Source of the DNA: Afipia birgiae 34632
GTDB taxonomy: Bacteria > Pseudomonadota > Alphaproteobacteria > Rhizobiales > Xanthobacteraceae
Direction: 5' to 3'
Assembly: GCF_000308295.2 (NCBI RefSeq)
Contig: NZ_HG326652.1
Span: forward strand, 801,420-865,419
DNA length: 64,000 nt
The notes under the pieces were generated by a model. That model saw only the letters and a list, made by a program, of their open reading frames with translations, was not told the DNA's origin and made no database searches. Positions 30,664-39,488 of the stretch are shown here, one piece after another. Each line of letters starts with the position of its first letter. Position 1 is the first letter of the stretch. The position numbers and the translations under genes were made by a program.

Positions 30664-31320
30664 TTGGACAAGGCGCCGGACGCGTTTCGGACAATCAGCG
30701 AAGTTGCTGATGACCTTGATGTGCCACAGCACGTCCTGAGGTTCTGGGAGACGCGCTTCAACCAGATCAAGCCGATGAAGCGGAGCGGCGGCCGCCGCTA
30801 TTACCGTCCCGATGACGTCAACCTGTTGCGTGGCATCCGGCGGCTGCTCTACGGCGAGGGCTACACCATCCGCGGTGTGCAGCGCATTCTGCGCGAGCAC
30901 GGGATCAAATCAGTCCAGGGCCTGACCGATGGCTCGGTCGATCATGCCACTGCTCTGTTCGATGGACCGTCGTTCGACGGGGACAGAGAAGACGACGGCG
31001 CGCCGGACCTGGCGAGCCCCGACCTCGACGGCGATGACGATCTGGATTCTCACGAAACTGCTGACCCTCGGGAAGCTAATTACGCATCCCCGCTGTCGTT
31101 GCGGGACCTTGGACCGCCGTTGACGGACATGGCGCCTCCGAAAGCGGTCGTGCCCAAACCCGTGCATCCGGTTCCGGCCGGGCCGTCCGGCGCCGAGGCC
31201 TATGCTCCCCCAAGTGTCCGGAAAAGCGCCAAGCCGACCGATCGCGGCAAGCTGCAGGAAGCGCTCGACGACCTGATCGGCGCACGCGCGCTGATCGACC
31301 AGGTGCTGAAGGATAATTGA
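30664..31320 (+). CDS. MerR-family transcriptional regulator
   Basis: A 218-residue protein with an N-terminal MerR helix-turn-helix: [25 protein letters not shown], then [23 protein letters not shown] and [14 protein letters not shown]. The middle (about residues 100-190) is acidic then Pro/Ala-rich and likely unstructured; a short helix closes the protein. TTG 30664 is the start, preceded by GGGGAG. It lies downstream of ihfA as in most Rhizobiales; its targets are unknown. Confidence 0.88.
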   Translation: MDKAPDAFRTISEVADDLDVPQHVLRFWETRFNQIKPMKRSGGRRYYRPDDVNLLRGIRRLLYGEGYTIRGVQRILREHGIKSVQGLTDGSVDHATALFDGPSFDGDREDDGAPDLASPDLDGDDDLDSHETADPREANYASPLSLRDLGPPLTDMAPPKAVVPKPVHPVPAGPSGAEAYAPPSVRKSAKPTDRGKLQEALDDLIGARALIDQVLKDN

Positions 31321-31401
31321 GACGTTGCGCGAGGCAGCCAGCAGGCTGTCAGCGGAGCAATGCGGCATCGCGGCTTGCGAGCGCAACGGATCGCCGGGCC
31401 A

Positions 31402-31737
31402 TCAGCCAACAATCATGGTTGGATGATAAAGCTTCCTGGAAAGAATAAAGCTTGATTCCAACTCTGGGCTGCAAACCGCAATCATGTTTCCATGCACCGT
31501 GAGGTCCTTTGGCCCACCTTCCATCTTGTTTTCCCCGTTGATCGCTTGAAAGGTTTGGTCGTCGCCAACAGTCGTTTGTGCCGCCGAAACCTGACTCCAG
31601 TTCAAGCCGAAGTGACTTCTGCGCGGCTCATAGACACTGAAGAAATTTCTGCCAGCGTTGGTTACAATCAAGTGGTTGGTCTGCGGAGTGAACGCAACGG
31701 AATGGGGATTACCGCAGGTTCTTATTTTCGATGACTG
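31402..31737 (-). pseudogene. Remnant of a propeller-like protein
   Basis: On the minus strand the frame is open from 31737 to a TGA at 31402 (111 codons) but has no proper start. The text is protein-like: NPHSVAFTPQTNHLIVTNAG then FFSVYEPRRSHFGLNW and GGPKDLTVHGNMIAVCSPE. The pattern resembles blades of beta-propeller (lactonase/SMP-like) proteins, where H-S-V-A-F-T-P is common. Only about two blades remain, so I call it a truncated remnant. Family identity is tentative. Confidence 0.4.
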
Positions 31738-32047
31738 TCACGGGTCTCCGGTTCGTGCCAAGACACCAAAAGATCGGCGCCCGGTTGAGCGTCCTCCTGA
31801 ATATCGCGACCGGTCCGCAGGATCACCGCGTCGATATCCAGCTAAAGAACAAAATCAAAATCGCTACGCAGGGCGGCTATGATCGCCGGGATCTTCATCC
31901 AGGAATCCGTGAAACCCGAACCATCCGGTTTGTGGACGATCAATTCGTATCCATGGCGGGCCGCGAAGGCCTTCATCCGTACGTCAGGGTGGCGAACTGG
32001 GCAAAGCCATCGCCCTGATATGCCGTTACGATGCAGCAGCGGGACAT
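31722..32047 (-). pseudogene. Degraded glycosyltransferase-like gene
   Basis: ATG 32047 opens MSRCCIVTAYQGDGFAQFAT, then a frameshift at about 31975 moves into a second frame reading VRMKAFAARHGYELIVHKPDG, DSWMKIPAIIAALRSDFDFV. There a TAG replaces the expected Trp codon (VL-stop-LDIDAVILR), and the frame continues 37 codons to a TAA at 31722. The W.K-I..al..dfdfvlWlDiDav pattern with its DxD motif is that of GMA12/MNN10-type or related small-sugar transferases. Two lesions plus a short length make it non-functional. Confidence 0.6.
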
Positions 32048-32226
32048 TAAACTGCTCCTGCTGTGGTTACACGCGGTTACAATCGGACTAATCAGTATGC
32101 ACAGTGAAGGAGTCTTTCGAAGCAGCAAACCGGGCATGCGTTCGCAAGGACTTCCGTGCCGATCCTTGCAGGGCGGCTCGCGAATCCCGGCTCTGGGTCA
32201 AAAGAGCCTTGTTTTGCTGAGATAAA

Positions 32227-32304
32227 TGGTCGGAGCGAGAGGATTTGAACCTCCGACCCCTAGTCCCCCAGACTAGTGCGCTAACCGGGCTGCGCTACGC
32301 TCCG
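32227..32304 (-). tRNA. tRNA-Pro (GGG)
   Basis: The minus-strand cloverleaf has acceptor arms CGGAGCG (32304-32298) and CGCTCCG, an anticodon stem CTAGT/ACTAG with the 7-base loop CTGGGGG giving anticodon GGG, a T arm containing GGTTCAAATCC, and an encoded 3' CCA. It reads Pro codon CCC. It lies among degraded genes, and no duplicated tRNA 3' end (attachment site) is seen nearby. Confidence 0.96.
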
Positions 32305-32499
32305 AACCGTGCCAAGAGGCCCCGATCCTGTAGCCTCCTTCAGGCCACCGCGCAAGAAGGGGAAGCCTGCGATTTATGATACCGCAGGCCTCTTTCCGGG
32401 CACTCAGGCCCCGTTGCGGACGTCCCCGGATCACATCGCCGCATTCGCCGCTCGGCCGGCGAATGATCTAAAATTCGTGCGATTCGCCGGGGAGCTTCC

Positions 32500-32784
32500 A
32501 TGAACGAGACTTTGATTTCCGCCTGCCAGATGTTTCTCATCCCGGCAACGATCCTCTTTGCCGCGGTAGGCGTCGCGAACAGCCAAGGTCTGAAGCTGCT
32601 CGTTTGCGTCATGGGAGTGGCGACCGCGGGGCTATGGATCTATCGCGTCTGGTATTGGGCCGGCTTGTCGCTATTGGATCGCAGGACGGCGCTCGGGCTC
32701 GCCGGTCTCTACGGTCTTGCGTGGATTTTTACACTTCTCATCCAGCTCAAGAACATGGTCAGCCCGGGATACAATCGGCGCTGA
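32500..32784 (+). CDS. Small membrane protein, unknown function
   Basis: A 94-residue protein with three hydrophobic stretches (about residues 9-27, 32-52, 66-84) joined by short loops, ending in a basic tail. GGGGAG precedes the ATG. I recognise no family. It is a lone gene between tRNA-Pro and the convergent D-threonine aldolase-like gene. Confidence 0.65.
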   Translation: MNETLISACQMFLIPATILFAAVGVANSQGLKLLVCVMGVATAGLWIYRVWYWAGLSLLDRRTALGLAGLYGLAWIFTLLIQLKNMVSPGYNRR

Positions 32785-32813
32785 CACTGCCGTCGCCCGT
32801 TTCTTTCCTGAGA

Positions 32814-33992
32814 TTATCTAAGCTTCCCCCGCGCTGCGACAGGGAGGATGCCGATGATTTCATCGCCGCGGACCATAACGACTTCATCGGACATGTTCAC
32901 CACAACGCAGACATGGTTCGGCACGATACGGACAACGTCGCCCACAGCCGGCCGAGTGTTGCTCTTCGCCAGATCGAGAAAGCCATGCTCCTCGGCGAAG
33001 CGGGCGATCCTGGCTTGCGGATGTTCGAGGATCAGCCCGTAACCGTCGAGTCCGCCGGTATCGGCTGTGAGCGTCTTTGAGCCTGCGTCGAGAATTCCGC
33101 GATCGGGAGCGGCGCGGCTGACCACGGTCGAATAGACATGCAACGCGCAGTCGTCCCATGTGGCAACGCCGGCAGCGACCTGCATGCGATCGTTGTAAAT
33201 GTAGGTGCCGGGCCGATGCTCGGTCGCCCCCTTTAGCTTGCCGACGTTTTTCAGATTTGGCGATCCGCCGGTCGATACGATGGCCGGATCGAGCCCAAGC
33301 TGTCGAAGGCCGGCCGTTGCATCGTCAAAGAACCGCTGCGCCTCGGTCCAGCCCGTTTCCGTTGGATACATCAACAGCCCTGCAAATGAGAGTCCGGGTG
33401 TGCGAGCAATCTGGCTGGCGAGCGCGATGACCTCCGCAGGCGTCTCCACGCCCGCACGCTTGCGGCCGGTGTCGCACTCGATCACGATCGGCAGGGAGCG
33501 CCCTGCAATCGCTGCCGCGGCTGGCAATCCCGCGATGACGACTTCATTGTCTGCGGCGACCGTGATGTTTGTTCGGGCGAGCAGGGCACCGAGACGCGCT
33601 ATCTTTTCTTCGCCAATGAGGTTGTAGCTGATGAGGATGTCGTCGATGCCGTCTTGCGCCATCACTTCTGCTTCTCCGAGCTTCTGGCACGTGATGCCCT
33701 TTGCACCGGCCTTGATCTGAAGTTGCGCGAGCAGGGGGCTTTTGTGGGTCTTGATATGGGGCCGATTGGCGACGCCGGCGGTATCGCAGATTTCCTGGGC
33801 CCGCGCGATGTTGCGTTCGACGCGATCCATGTCGATGACGAGGGCAGGCGTTCCGTATTCACGGGCGATTTTCAAGGCGAGTGGGTTGGTCAAGGACAAT
33901 TCCTTTCGGACGGCCGTGGAGGCGTCGGTACTAATTCCCGACTTTGCCGGTATAGGTGGCAGTTTCACAAGTGATTGATCCTGGCCGGACAT
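32814..33992 (-). CDS. D-threonine aldolase / DSD1-family PLP enzyme
   Basis: Fold-type III PLP enzyme of the alanine-racemase-like family that cleaves D-threonine or D-3-hydroxyamino acids, or dehydrates D-serine. The 392-residue protein has the PLP lysine in RPHIKTHKSP (Lys81), the phosphate loop STGGSPNL, and the C-terminal metal motif PNHVCVVVN (His and Cys ligands of the divalent metal). A roughly 35-residue N-terminal extension precedes the barrel. It is a single gene on the minus strand. The family is certain; the exact substrate is not. Confidence 0.87.
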   Translation of the reverse strand: MSGQDQSLVKLPPIPAKSGISTDASTAVRKELSLTNPLALKIAREYGTPALVIDMDRVERNIARAQEICDTAGVANRPHIKTHKSPLLAQLQIKAGAKGITCQKLGEAEVMAQDGIDDILISYNLIGEEKIARLGALLARTNITVAADNEVVIAGLPAAAAIAGRSLPIVIECDTGRKRAGVETPAEVIALASQIARTPGLSFAGLLMYPTETGWTEAQRFFDDATAGLRQLGLDPAIVSTGGSPNLKNVGKLKGATEHRPGTYIYNDRMQVAAGVATWDDCALHVYSTVVSRAAPDRGILDAGSKTLTADTGGLDGYGLILEHPQARIARFAEEHGFLDLAKSNTRPAVGDVVRIVPNHVCVVVNMSDEVVMVRGDEIIGILPVAARGKLR

Positions 33993-34102
33993 TGGCCCCT
34001 CCCAAATTCAAACTTATTCCTCCCCGATGATGGGAACCGTTCTCGCTCTTGCGAAGTTAGCGATCCAGATTTCTGCGCCTTTCGTCGCGCGGACTTGTCA
34101 CA

Positions 34103-34611
34103 ATGCGAGGTTCAATGTTTTCATTTGGATTAATCGGCCGGCGCGCGGCGATGGCCGGTGCTCTTGGCTTATCATTCATCTCCATCGATGTGCAGGCGCA
34201 GTCGGCCCATCCTTTCGCCGGCATGTCGGGCGTCTGGTCAGGCAAGGGGACGATCTCGTTCGAGAGCGGCGCGCGGGAGGCCATTCGCTGCCGCGCAACC
34301 TATGCCGTCCGAGAGGATGGGAATGCTCTTCAACAAATCCTGCGCTGCGCAAGCGACAGCTACAAGATCGAGCTGACCAGCAACGTTGTTGCCAATGGTG
34401 GAAAATTGTCCGGCACCTGGAGCGAATCCACCCGGAATGTCAGCGGCGACGTTCAAGGCACACGGCGGGTGGCCGGTTTCAGGTCGTCGTGAGCGCCGGG
34501 GCGTTTTCAGCGGATCTCGTAGCAACCACAAAGGGAAATTCCCAATCGGTTATGATCCGCTCATCAGGGAGCGAGTTCAAGGGTGCAAACATCACGCTGA
34601 CGCGGACCTGA
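34103..34611 (+). pseudogene. Exported protein of unknown function, frameshifted
   Basis: The first frame (from 34103, or ATG 34115) has a signal peptide with twin Arg (LIGRRAAMAGALGLSFIS) ending at DVQAQS, then HPFAGMSGVWSGKGTISFESG and a TAACG-like lipocalin-type repeat pattern, and stops at 34492 after VAGFRSS. The adjacent frame carries on naturally as FQVVVSAGAFSADLVATTKG to EFKGANITLTRT and a stop at 34611. The break lies in a GC-rich stretch near 34462-34475. Conserved secreted protein of Bradyrhizobium-type genomes; function unknown. Real lesion or sequencing error. Confidence 0.6.
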
Positions 34612-34649
34612 TTCAAATCAGAGTGATTCAGATTGGAACGGCTGCCTCT

Positions 34650-35420
34650 CGTTGAGAGTTTGCCTCTTTCTCTATCGTTCCAGCAGCGATGCCGACGGCG
34701 AGCACGTAAAGCCAGCCCTGATAGAAATCGCTGAGAGACGTTGACGAAAGCAAGGCTCGACAGCAAAGCGGCGGCAATAATAGTGGCTGTAATGGCGATT
34801 GCGCGCTTTTGCTTGCGGAATGCTTCGGCAGCGATGGCTGCGACCGCAAACACGCAAATCCCTGACTCTGGTCGATATAGTTTCTCACCGGAATGCAGGC
34901 TGGTCCGCTTTGTAGTAGATCGATAGGTTCGGCCAATACAGCACGACCCATGAGTACAGCATCAGAACTGTGCAAGACATAACAAAGGCGTAGAACACAT
35001 ATCGGCCGCGTTACGATTGGCTGAAGTAGTAAATCAGTATGGGGATGCCGAGTAGCTTCTCTATCGGAGTCAGGCCGCGAAGCCTGTCGGGCCAGGAAAT
35101 GCCGTCCGCCCAAAATACGCCGAGCACGGCAATGAAGCACAGGATTAATGCCGCCATGCTTGCGGGATGCTTTAGCGATCGAAAGAACGCCGCCAGCCTC
35201 ACCGTGTTCAGAAGCCAAGAAAGAATGCAAGCGCCACGGATGATGCGACAGAGGTTGACCACGGCAACGCAGCGCGGAGATAGTTGCGAAGTTCTCCGTG
35301 CCGTTTTGCCGCGCAGCCCGTGCGACAGGCCGATTCGGCCGGGTCCAAACGAAAAAAGCCGATCCAGACGTCGTACAATTCCCGCTTGATTATGGCGTAC
35401 ATTATCCTTCGACATTCCAA
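34650..35420 (-). pseudogene. O-antigen ligase/polymerase (Wzy_C-type) pseudogene
   Basis: Pieces of one membrane protein lie in three minus-strand frames. Near 35270-35200 is AALPWSTSVASSVALAFF; a second frame then gives HPASMAALILCFIAVLGVFWAD, ISWPDRLRGLTPIEKLLGIP and IYYFSQS followed by TAA where Glu is expected, then GRYVFYAFVMSCTVLMLYSW. A further frame gives IPVRNYIDQSQGF, the conserved periplasmic loop, and another FAVAAIAAEAFRKQKRAI. At least one nonsense codon and three frameshifts make it inactive; limits are approximate. The intact paralogue at 42858 is of a different subgroup. Confidence 0.7.
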
Positions 35421-35522
35421 TTTTTAAGGTGCAGATGACGGGAAATATGCGATATAGCTCAAGATGATAACTCTTATGCGGCGGTCGTGATCGCCCGTGA
35501 ATCGGACTTTACCGGAAGCTGG

Positions 35523-36677
35523 ATGAGCGCAATCGACGGCTATATCGTGCGAACGACATTGTTGGCGTTCTTGTTGATTGTCGTCTCATTGACGGGAGTC
35601 ATATGGATCACGCAAGCGCTGCGCGGCATCGATTTGATGACAGGGCAGGGCCAGTCGATACTTGTGTTCCTCGGGGTCACCGGGTTGGCGATACCGCTAC
35701 TGGCGATGATCATTGCGCCGATCGCGTTGCTGATTGCGGTGATGCATACCCTCAACAGGCTCGCAACGGACTCCGAAATCATCGTGATGAATGCTGCAGG
35801 CCTGTCGCCAGGCAGGTTTCTTCGCCCGTTTCTGTTCGCGACATGCGTGGTCAGTTCGCTGGTGGCATTTCTCTCGCTCTATTTCGCGCCGGAATGCCTG
35901 CGCGCCTTGCGGCGATGGCAAACCGAGATTGGTGCCGACGTCCTCACTAATATCCTCCGGCCCGGCGAATTCCAAAAACTCGGTCCGCTGACGATCCGCA
36001 TTCAGGGGCGGCAACCCGGCGGACTTCTCGTCGGGATTTTCATCGATGACCAGCGCAACCCGGCGGAGCGGATCGATATTCTCGCTGATCGCGGCACGGT
36101 TCAGAAGAATGAGCGGGGCTCGTTCCTCATTCTCCAGGACGGTAATCTGCAGCGTTTCGAAACCGGCAAGCGCGACCCAGCGCTTGTTGCGTTCGCCAGC
36201 TACGCATTCGATTTGTCCCAGTTCTCGAACGTGGTCCAGAGCGTGACGTATGGCCCACGCGAGAGGTCGACCAGTGATTTGATCTCGCCGCCGCCCGACG
36301 ATCCTGTCTTCAAGCGGATTCCGGGAGAGTTTCGATCTGAACTGCACGACCGGATTTTCGCTCCGATCTATCCATTCGTCTTCATCTTGATGGCCGTTGC
36401 CATTCTCGGCGCCCCTCGTACGACGCGGCAGAATCGCAATTTTGCCATCGCGGTTCTTATCGTGGGCATTCTCGTTTTGCGTATCGCGGGATTTGGCCTT
36501 TCAACGATATCGACATCGCGGCCTGCTGCGATCCTCGTCCAATACTTCATGTTGGCGGGTGTCAGTGCGGCAAGTTTCTGGATGATCATGCAGGGTGTAA
36601 TTATCGACGTGCCGACGAACCTGTTGGGGCGCATTCGTGATTTGTTCGGCCGCGGTGCTTCGCTGAGGCCGCAGTAA
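35523..36677 (+). CDS. lptF: LPS transport permease LptF (YjgP/YjgQ family)
   Basis: Membrane subunit of the Lpt ABC transporter that moves lipopolysaccharide to the outer membrane. About 384 residues from ATG 35523 (GTG 35487 would add 12). N-terminal helices include DGYIVRTTLLAFLLIVVSL and IWITQALRGIDLMTGQG; the conserved LNRLATDSEIIVMNAAGLSP coupling helix is intact; a periplasmic jellyroll lies at about 130-270; three helices close it. No lptG follows, unlike the usual lptF-lptG pair, so this may be a second, solo copy next to polysaccharide genes. Confidence 0.88.
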   Translation: MSAIDGYIVRTTLLAFLLIVVSLTGVIWITQALRGIDLMTGQGQSILVFLGVTGLAIPLLAMIIAPIALLIAVMHTLNRLATDSEIIVMNAAGLSPGRFLRPFLFATCVVSSLVAFLSLYFAPECLRALRRWQTEIGADVLTNILRPGEFQKLGPLTIRIQGRQPGGLLVGIFIDDQRNPAERIDILADRGTVQKNERGSFLILQDGNLQRFETGKRDPALVAFASYAFDLSQFSNVVQSVTYGPRERSTSDLISPPPDDPVFKRIPGEFRSELHDRIFAPIYPFVFILMAVAILGAPRTTRQNRNFAIAVLIVGILVLRIAGFGLSTISTSRPAAILVQYFMLAGVSAASFWMIMQGVIIDVPTNLLGRIRDLFGRGASLRPQ

Positions 36678-36769
36678 CTTTGGCAGAAGCCATGCCAGTA
36701 TCATTTGACTGTCGATGATGTCATCATGATGCAGATGGCGCTTTGGCGAAAATGAAGATCGGTTACTAG

Positions 36770-37858
36770 ATGAAGAAAACCGCGCTCATTACAGGGGTCA
36801 CTGGCCAGGACGGCGCATACCTTGCGGAGTTGTTGCTATCCAAGGGATATTCTGTCCACGGGATCAAACGGCGCACATCGCTTTTCAATACGGACCGCAT
36901 TGACCATCTCTATCACGATCCCCATGACAGGGGTTACGATCTGACGCTTCATCACGGCGACCTGACCGACTCGTCGAGCCTCATCCGCATCGTGCAGGAA
37001 GTTCAGCCGGATGAGATTTATAATCTCGCCGCGCAGAGCCATGTCGCGGTTTCGTTCGAAGAGCCTGAGTATACCGCCAATTCGGATGCGCTCGGTCCGC
37101 TGCGTATTCTCGAAGCGATCCGCATTCTCGGACTTGAGAAGAAGACCCGATTTTATCAGGCCTCGACTTCTGAGCTGTACGGACTCGTTCAGGAAACTCC
37201 TCAGAAGGAAACGACGCCATTTTACCCCAGATCGCCGTATGCGGTCGCCAAGCTGTACGCATACTGGATCACTGTGAACTATCGCGAGGCTTATGGCCTG
37301 TTCGCGTGCAACGGCATTCTTTTCAATCATGAATCGCCGATCCGCGGAGAGACCTTCGTTACGCGAAAAATTACGCGCGCTTTGGCGCGCATCAAGCTCG
37401 GGCTTCAGGAGAGGGTCTATCTCGGAAACCTGAATGCGCTGCGCGATTGGGGACACGCGCGTGATTACGTTGAGATGCAATGGCGGATGTTGCAGCAGGA
37501 TGTAGCAGAGGATTACGTCATCGCGACCGGCGAACAGCACTCCGTCCGCGAGTTTCTGGAAGTCGCTGCAAGAGAAGTAGACATCACCATTCGTTGGGAA
37601 GGCAAAGGCGTTGACGAAAAGGGGTACGATGCTTCCACGGGACGATGTATCGTTGAGGTCGATCCGCGATATTTCCGGCCTACGGAGGTGGAAACGCTTT
37701 TGGGCGATCCGGCAAAGGCATATCAGAAACTCGGGTGGTCACCGACAACATCGTTTGTCGATCTGGTCACGGAGATGATGAGAGAGGATATGAAGACAGC
37801 GCAACGAGACGAACTTGTGAAGCAGCACGGCTTTAAGCATTTTAATTATAACGAGTAA
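36770..37858 (+). CDS. gmd: GDP-mannose 4,6-dehydratase
   Basis: SDR-type sugar-nucleotide enzyme making GDP-4-keto-6-deoxymannose, precursor of GDP-fucose, rhamnose or perosamine. The 362-residue protein has the NAD motif [16 protein letters not shown], the loop [14 protein letters not shown], the catalytic YxxxK as [12 protein letters not shown] with Ser/Thr in QASTSELYG, and [17 protein letters not shown]. No fcl, rmd or per gene is adjacent, so the final sugar cannot be inferred. It lies 92 bases after lptF on the same strand. Confidence 0.95.
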   Translation: MKKTALITGVTGQDGAYLAELLLSKGYSVHGIKRRTSLFNTDRIDHLYHDPHDRGYDLTLHHGDLTDSSSLIRIVQEVQPDEIYNLAAQSHVAVSFEEPEYTANSDALGPLRILEAIRILGLEKKTRFYQASTSELYGLVQETPQKETTPFYPRSPYAVAKLYAYWITVNYREAYGLFACNGILFNHESPIRGETFVTRKITRALARIKLGLQERVYLGNLNALRDWGHARDYVEMQWRMLQQDVAEDYVIATGEQHSVREFLEVAAREVDITIRWEGKGVDEKGYDASTGRCIVEVDPRYFRPTEVETLLGDPAKAYQKLGWSPTTSFVDLVTEMMREDMKTAQRDELVKQHGFKHFNYNE

Positions 37859-37985
37859 TTTCAGGAGCGGCACCCCACCACGCCAGCGTGGCAATGCAGC
37901 AGCCTTTCGGAGGATTTTAGTATCTGATTGAAAGCAGCCAGTTTTCGCCAATCACGGCCTGATAGGGAGCTGCGATTGATCGTAG

Positions 37986-38510
37986 CTACGCGGCGCGGGC
38001 TTTCGACCGCGTCGACTTGGCCTTGGCGATCTTAGCTGGCTTCGGCGGTGCAACCTTCGGACGGGCACCAGGACCGGGATGGACGTGAACTTCCTTGGCG
38101 AGCAACGGTTCGCCGCATTCGGAGCACGTCATGACCGGATTGAACTGATGCCCGCACTTCTGATGTTCATGAAGCAGCGGCCGGCCACGTTCGTCCACCA
38201 TGTGGATGTCGCCCCAGTGAACGATCGCCATCATGATCGGGTAAAGGTCGAGCCCCTTCTGGGTCAGGATATATTCATGCCGCTTGGGAGATTCCTGATA
38301 GGCAACCCGGCGGAGCACGCCAAGGCGGACCAGCTTTTTCAGGCGTTCGGCCAGGAGATGCCGGGTGATACCGAGGGCGGACTGGAAGGCTTCGAAGCGG
38401 CGGGTCCGCAGGAAGCACTCCCGCAGGATAAGCAGGCTCCAGCGGTCGCCGATGACCCCGATGGTGCGGGCCATGGAACACGGCTCTTCCTCAAGTTCGT
38501 CCCATCTCAT
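37986..38510 (-). CDS. HxlR-family regulator with C-terminal Cys cluster
   Basis: A 174-residue winged-helix protein: CSMARTIGVIGDRWSLLILRE, FEAFQSALGITRHLLAERLKKL and the wing YQESPKRHEYILTQKG. After residue 110 it has a possible zinc knuckle (KCGHQFNPVMTCSECGEPL) and a Lys/Ala/Pro-rich basic tail. It is divergent from the catabolic genes that start at 38765, with a 254-base gap, and probably controls them (inference). Confidence 0.86.
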   Translation of the reverse strand: MRWDELEEEPCSMARTIGVIGDRWSLLILRECFLRTRRFEAFQSALGITRHLLAERLKKLVRLGVLRRVAYQESPKRHEYILTQKGLDLYPIMMAIVHWGDIHMVDERGRPLLHEHQKCGHQFNPVMTCSECGEPLLAKEVHVHPGPGARPKVAPPKPAKIAKAKSTRSKARAA

Positions 38511-38653
38511 GGTCGTCTCCGGTTTCGCAAATCAGATCGTCAGATACGCTTATAGCTGGCTCAGATACCATTCTAAATAGGCACTGAGTTGGACAAAAGT
38601 CCTAGTTCAAGCTCTGTGGGCAAAATTTGGTGGATCCCGGCCGTTAGAATTGA

Positions 38654-38672
38654 CAGTTCAATTTTAGAACTA
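38654..38672. promoter_or_regulatory. Palindrome in the hxlR-isomerase gap
   Basis: AGTTC-AATTTTA-GAACT is a perfect 5-base inverted repeat with a 7-base AT-rich spacer, about 95 bases upstream of the isomerase start. It is a candidate operator for the divergent HxlR protein. The full gap (38511-38764) holds no gene. Confidence 0.4.
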
Positions 38673-38764
38673 TATGAATGGCCATCGCTCTCGACAAGGT
38701 TGGCGATCTAAATTCGCCGGACAAGAGTGTACGCCAGACAGAAAAATTGCAGAGGAGAAGCGCG

Positions 38765-39403
38765 GTGGCCAGTCCCTTGAAGGTCGAGTTTCAGTTCGAT
38801 TTCGGCAGCCCCAATGCCTACTTGGCGGAGTATGCGCTTCCGGGCATCGAGCAGCGCACCGGCGTCAAGTTCGACTATGTTCCTGTTCTTCTTGGAGGCA
38901 TCTACAAGGCGACCAACAACATGTCGCCGTTCGATTCACTGCGCGGCATCAAGAACAAGCCGGAATACAACGCGCTTGAGACCCAGCGGTTCATTCGCCG
39001 GCACAACATCACCAAGTTCAAACCGAATCCGTTCTTCCCGGTCAACACACTGATGTTGATGCGCGGCGCAGTCGCAGCCCAATTCGAAAACGTGTTCGAG
39101 CCATACTTCCGCGCCGCCTATCATCACATGTGGGAAGAGCCGAAGAAAATGGATGACGTCGAAACCTTCCGCGCGGCGTTCATTTCGTCCGGCATCGACA
39201 TCGACAAGCTGATCGCGCGTGCGCAGCAGGACGATGTGAAGAAAAAGCTGATCGACGTCACGACAGATGCCGTCAATCGCGGTGCGTTCGGCTCACCGAC
39301 CTTCTTCGTCGGTACGGAAATGTTTTTCGGCAAGGACCAGCTTCGCGATGTCGAGGAGTCGATTGTCGAACAACTCGTCGCAGCGAAAGCGAAATCTGCC
39401 TGA
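38765..39403 (+). CDS. 2-hydroxychromene-2-carboxylate isomerase (DsbA family)
   Basis: Thioredoxin-fold glutathione-dependent isomerase of the Kappa-GST/HCCA group, known from naphthalene and related aromatic breakdown. The 212-residue protein begins SPLKVEFQFDFGSPNAYLAEY (Ser is the glutathione-activating residue) and ends with the cis-Pro region RGAFGSPTFFVGTEMFFGKDQL. GTG 38765 is chosen because GAGGAGAAG precedes it; a longer frame to 38678 is open. It is the first gene of a partly deleted operon that continues with two gene-fusion scars and an SDR. Confidence 0.85.
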   Translation: MASPLKVEFQFDFGSPNAYLAEYALPGIEQRTGVKFDYVPVLLGGIYKATNNMSPFDSLRGIKNKPEYNALETQRFIRRHNITKFKPNPFFPVNTLMLMRGAVAAQFENVFEPYFRAAYHHMWEEPKKMDDVETFRAAFISSGIDIDKLIARAQQDDVKKKLIDVTTDAVNRGAFGSPTFFVGTEMFFGKDQLRDVEESIVEQLVAAKAKSA

Positions 39404-39488
39404 GACCTCAGGTCTTTCACTGAAAGACTTCTTCTGAATGCAGCGTGAGGTAGCAGCAGCCGTCCGCGACATCTATAGGGAAGAACAA

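Noticed and set aside
32227-32304. tRNA-Pro as an integration site for a genomic island
   Set aside because: No integrase gene and no second copy of the tRNA 3' end was seen on either side, although the surrounding genes are degraded.
38571-38672. Irr box near the HxlR-isomerase gap (half sites TTCTAAA and TTTAGAA)
   Set aside because: Each half site stands alone; the partner halves match at three or fewer positions.
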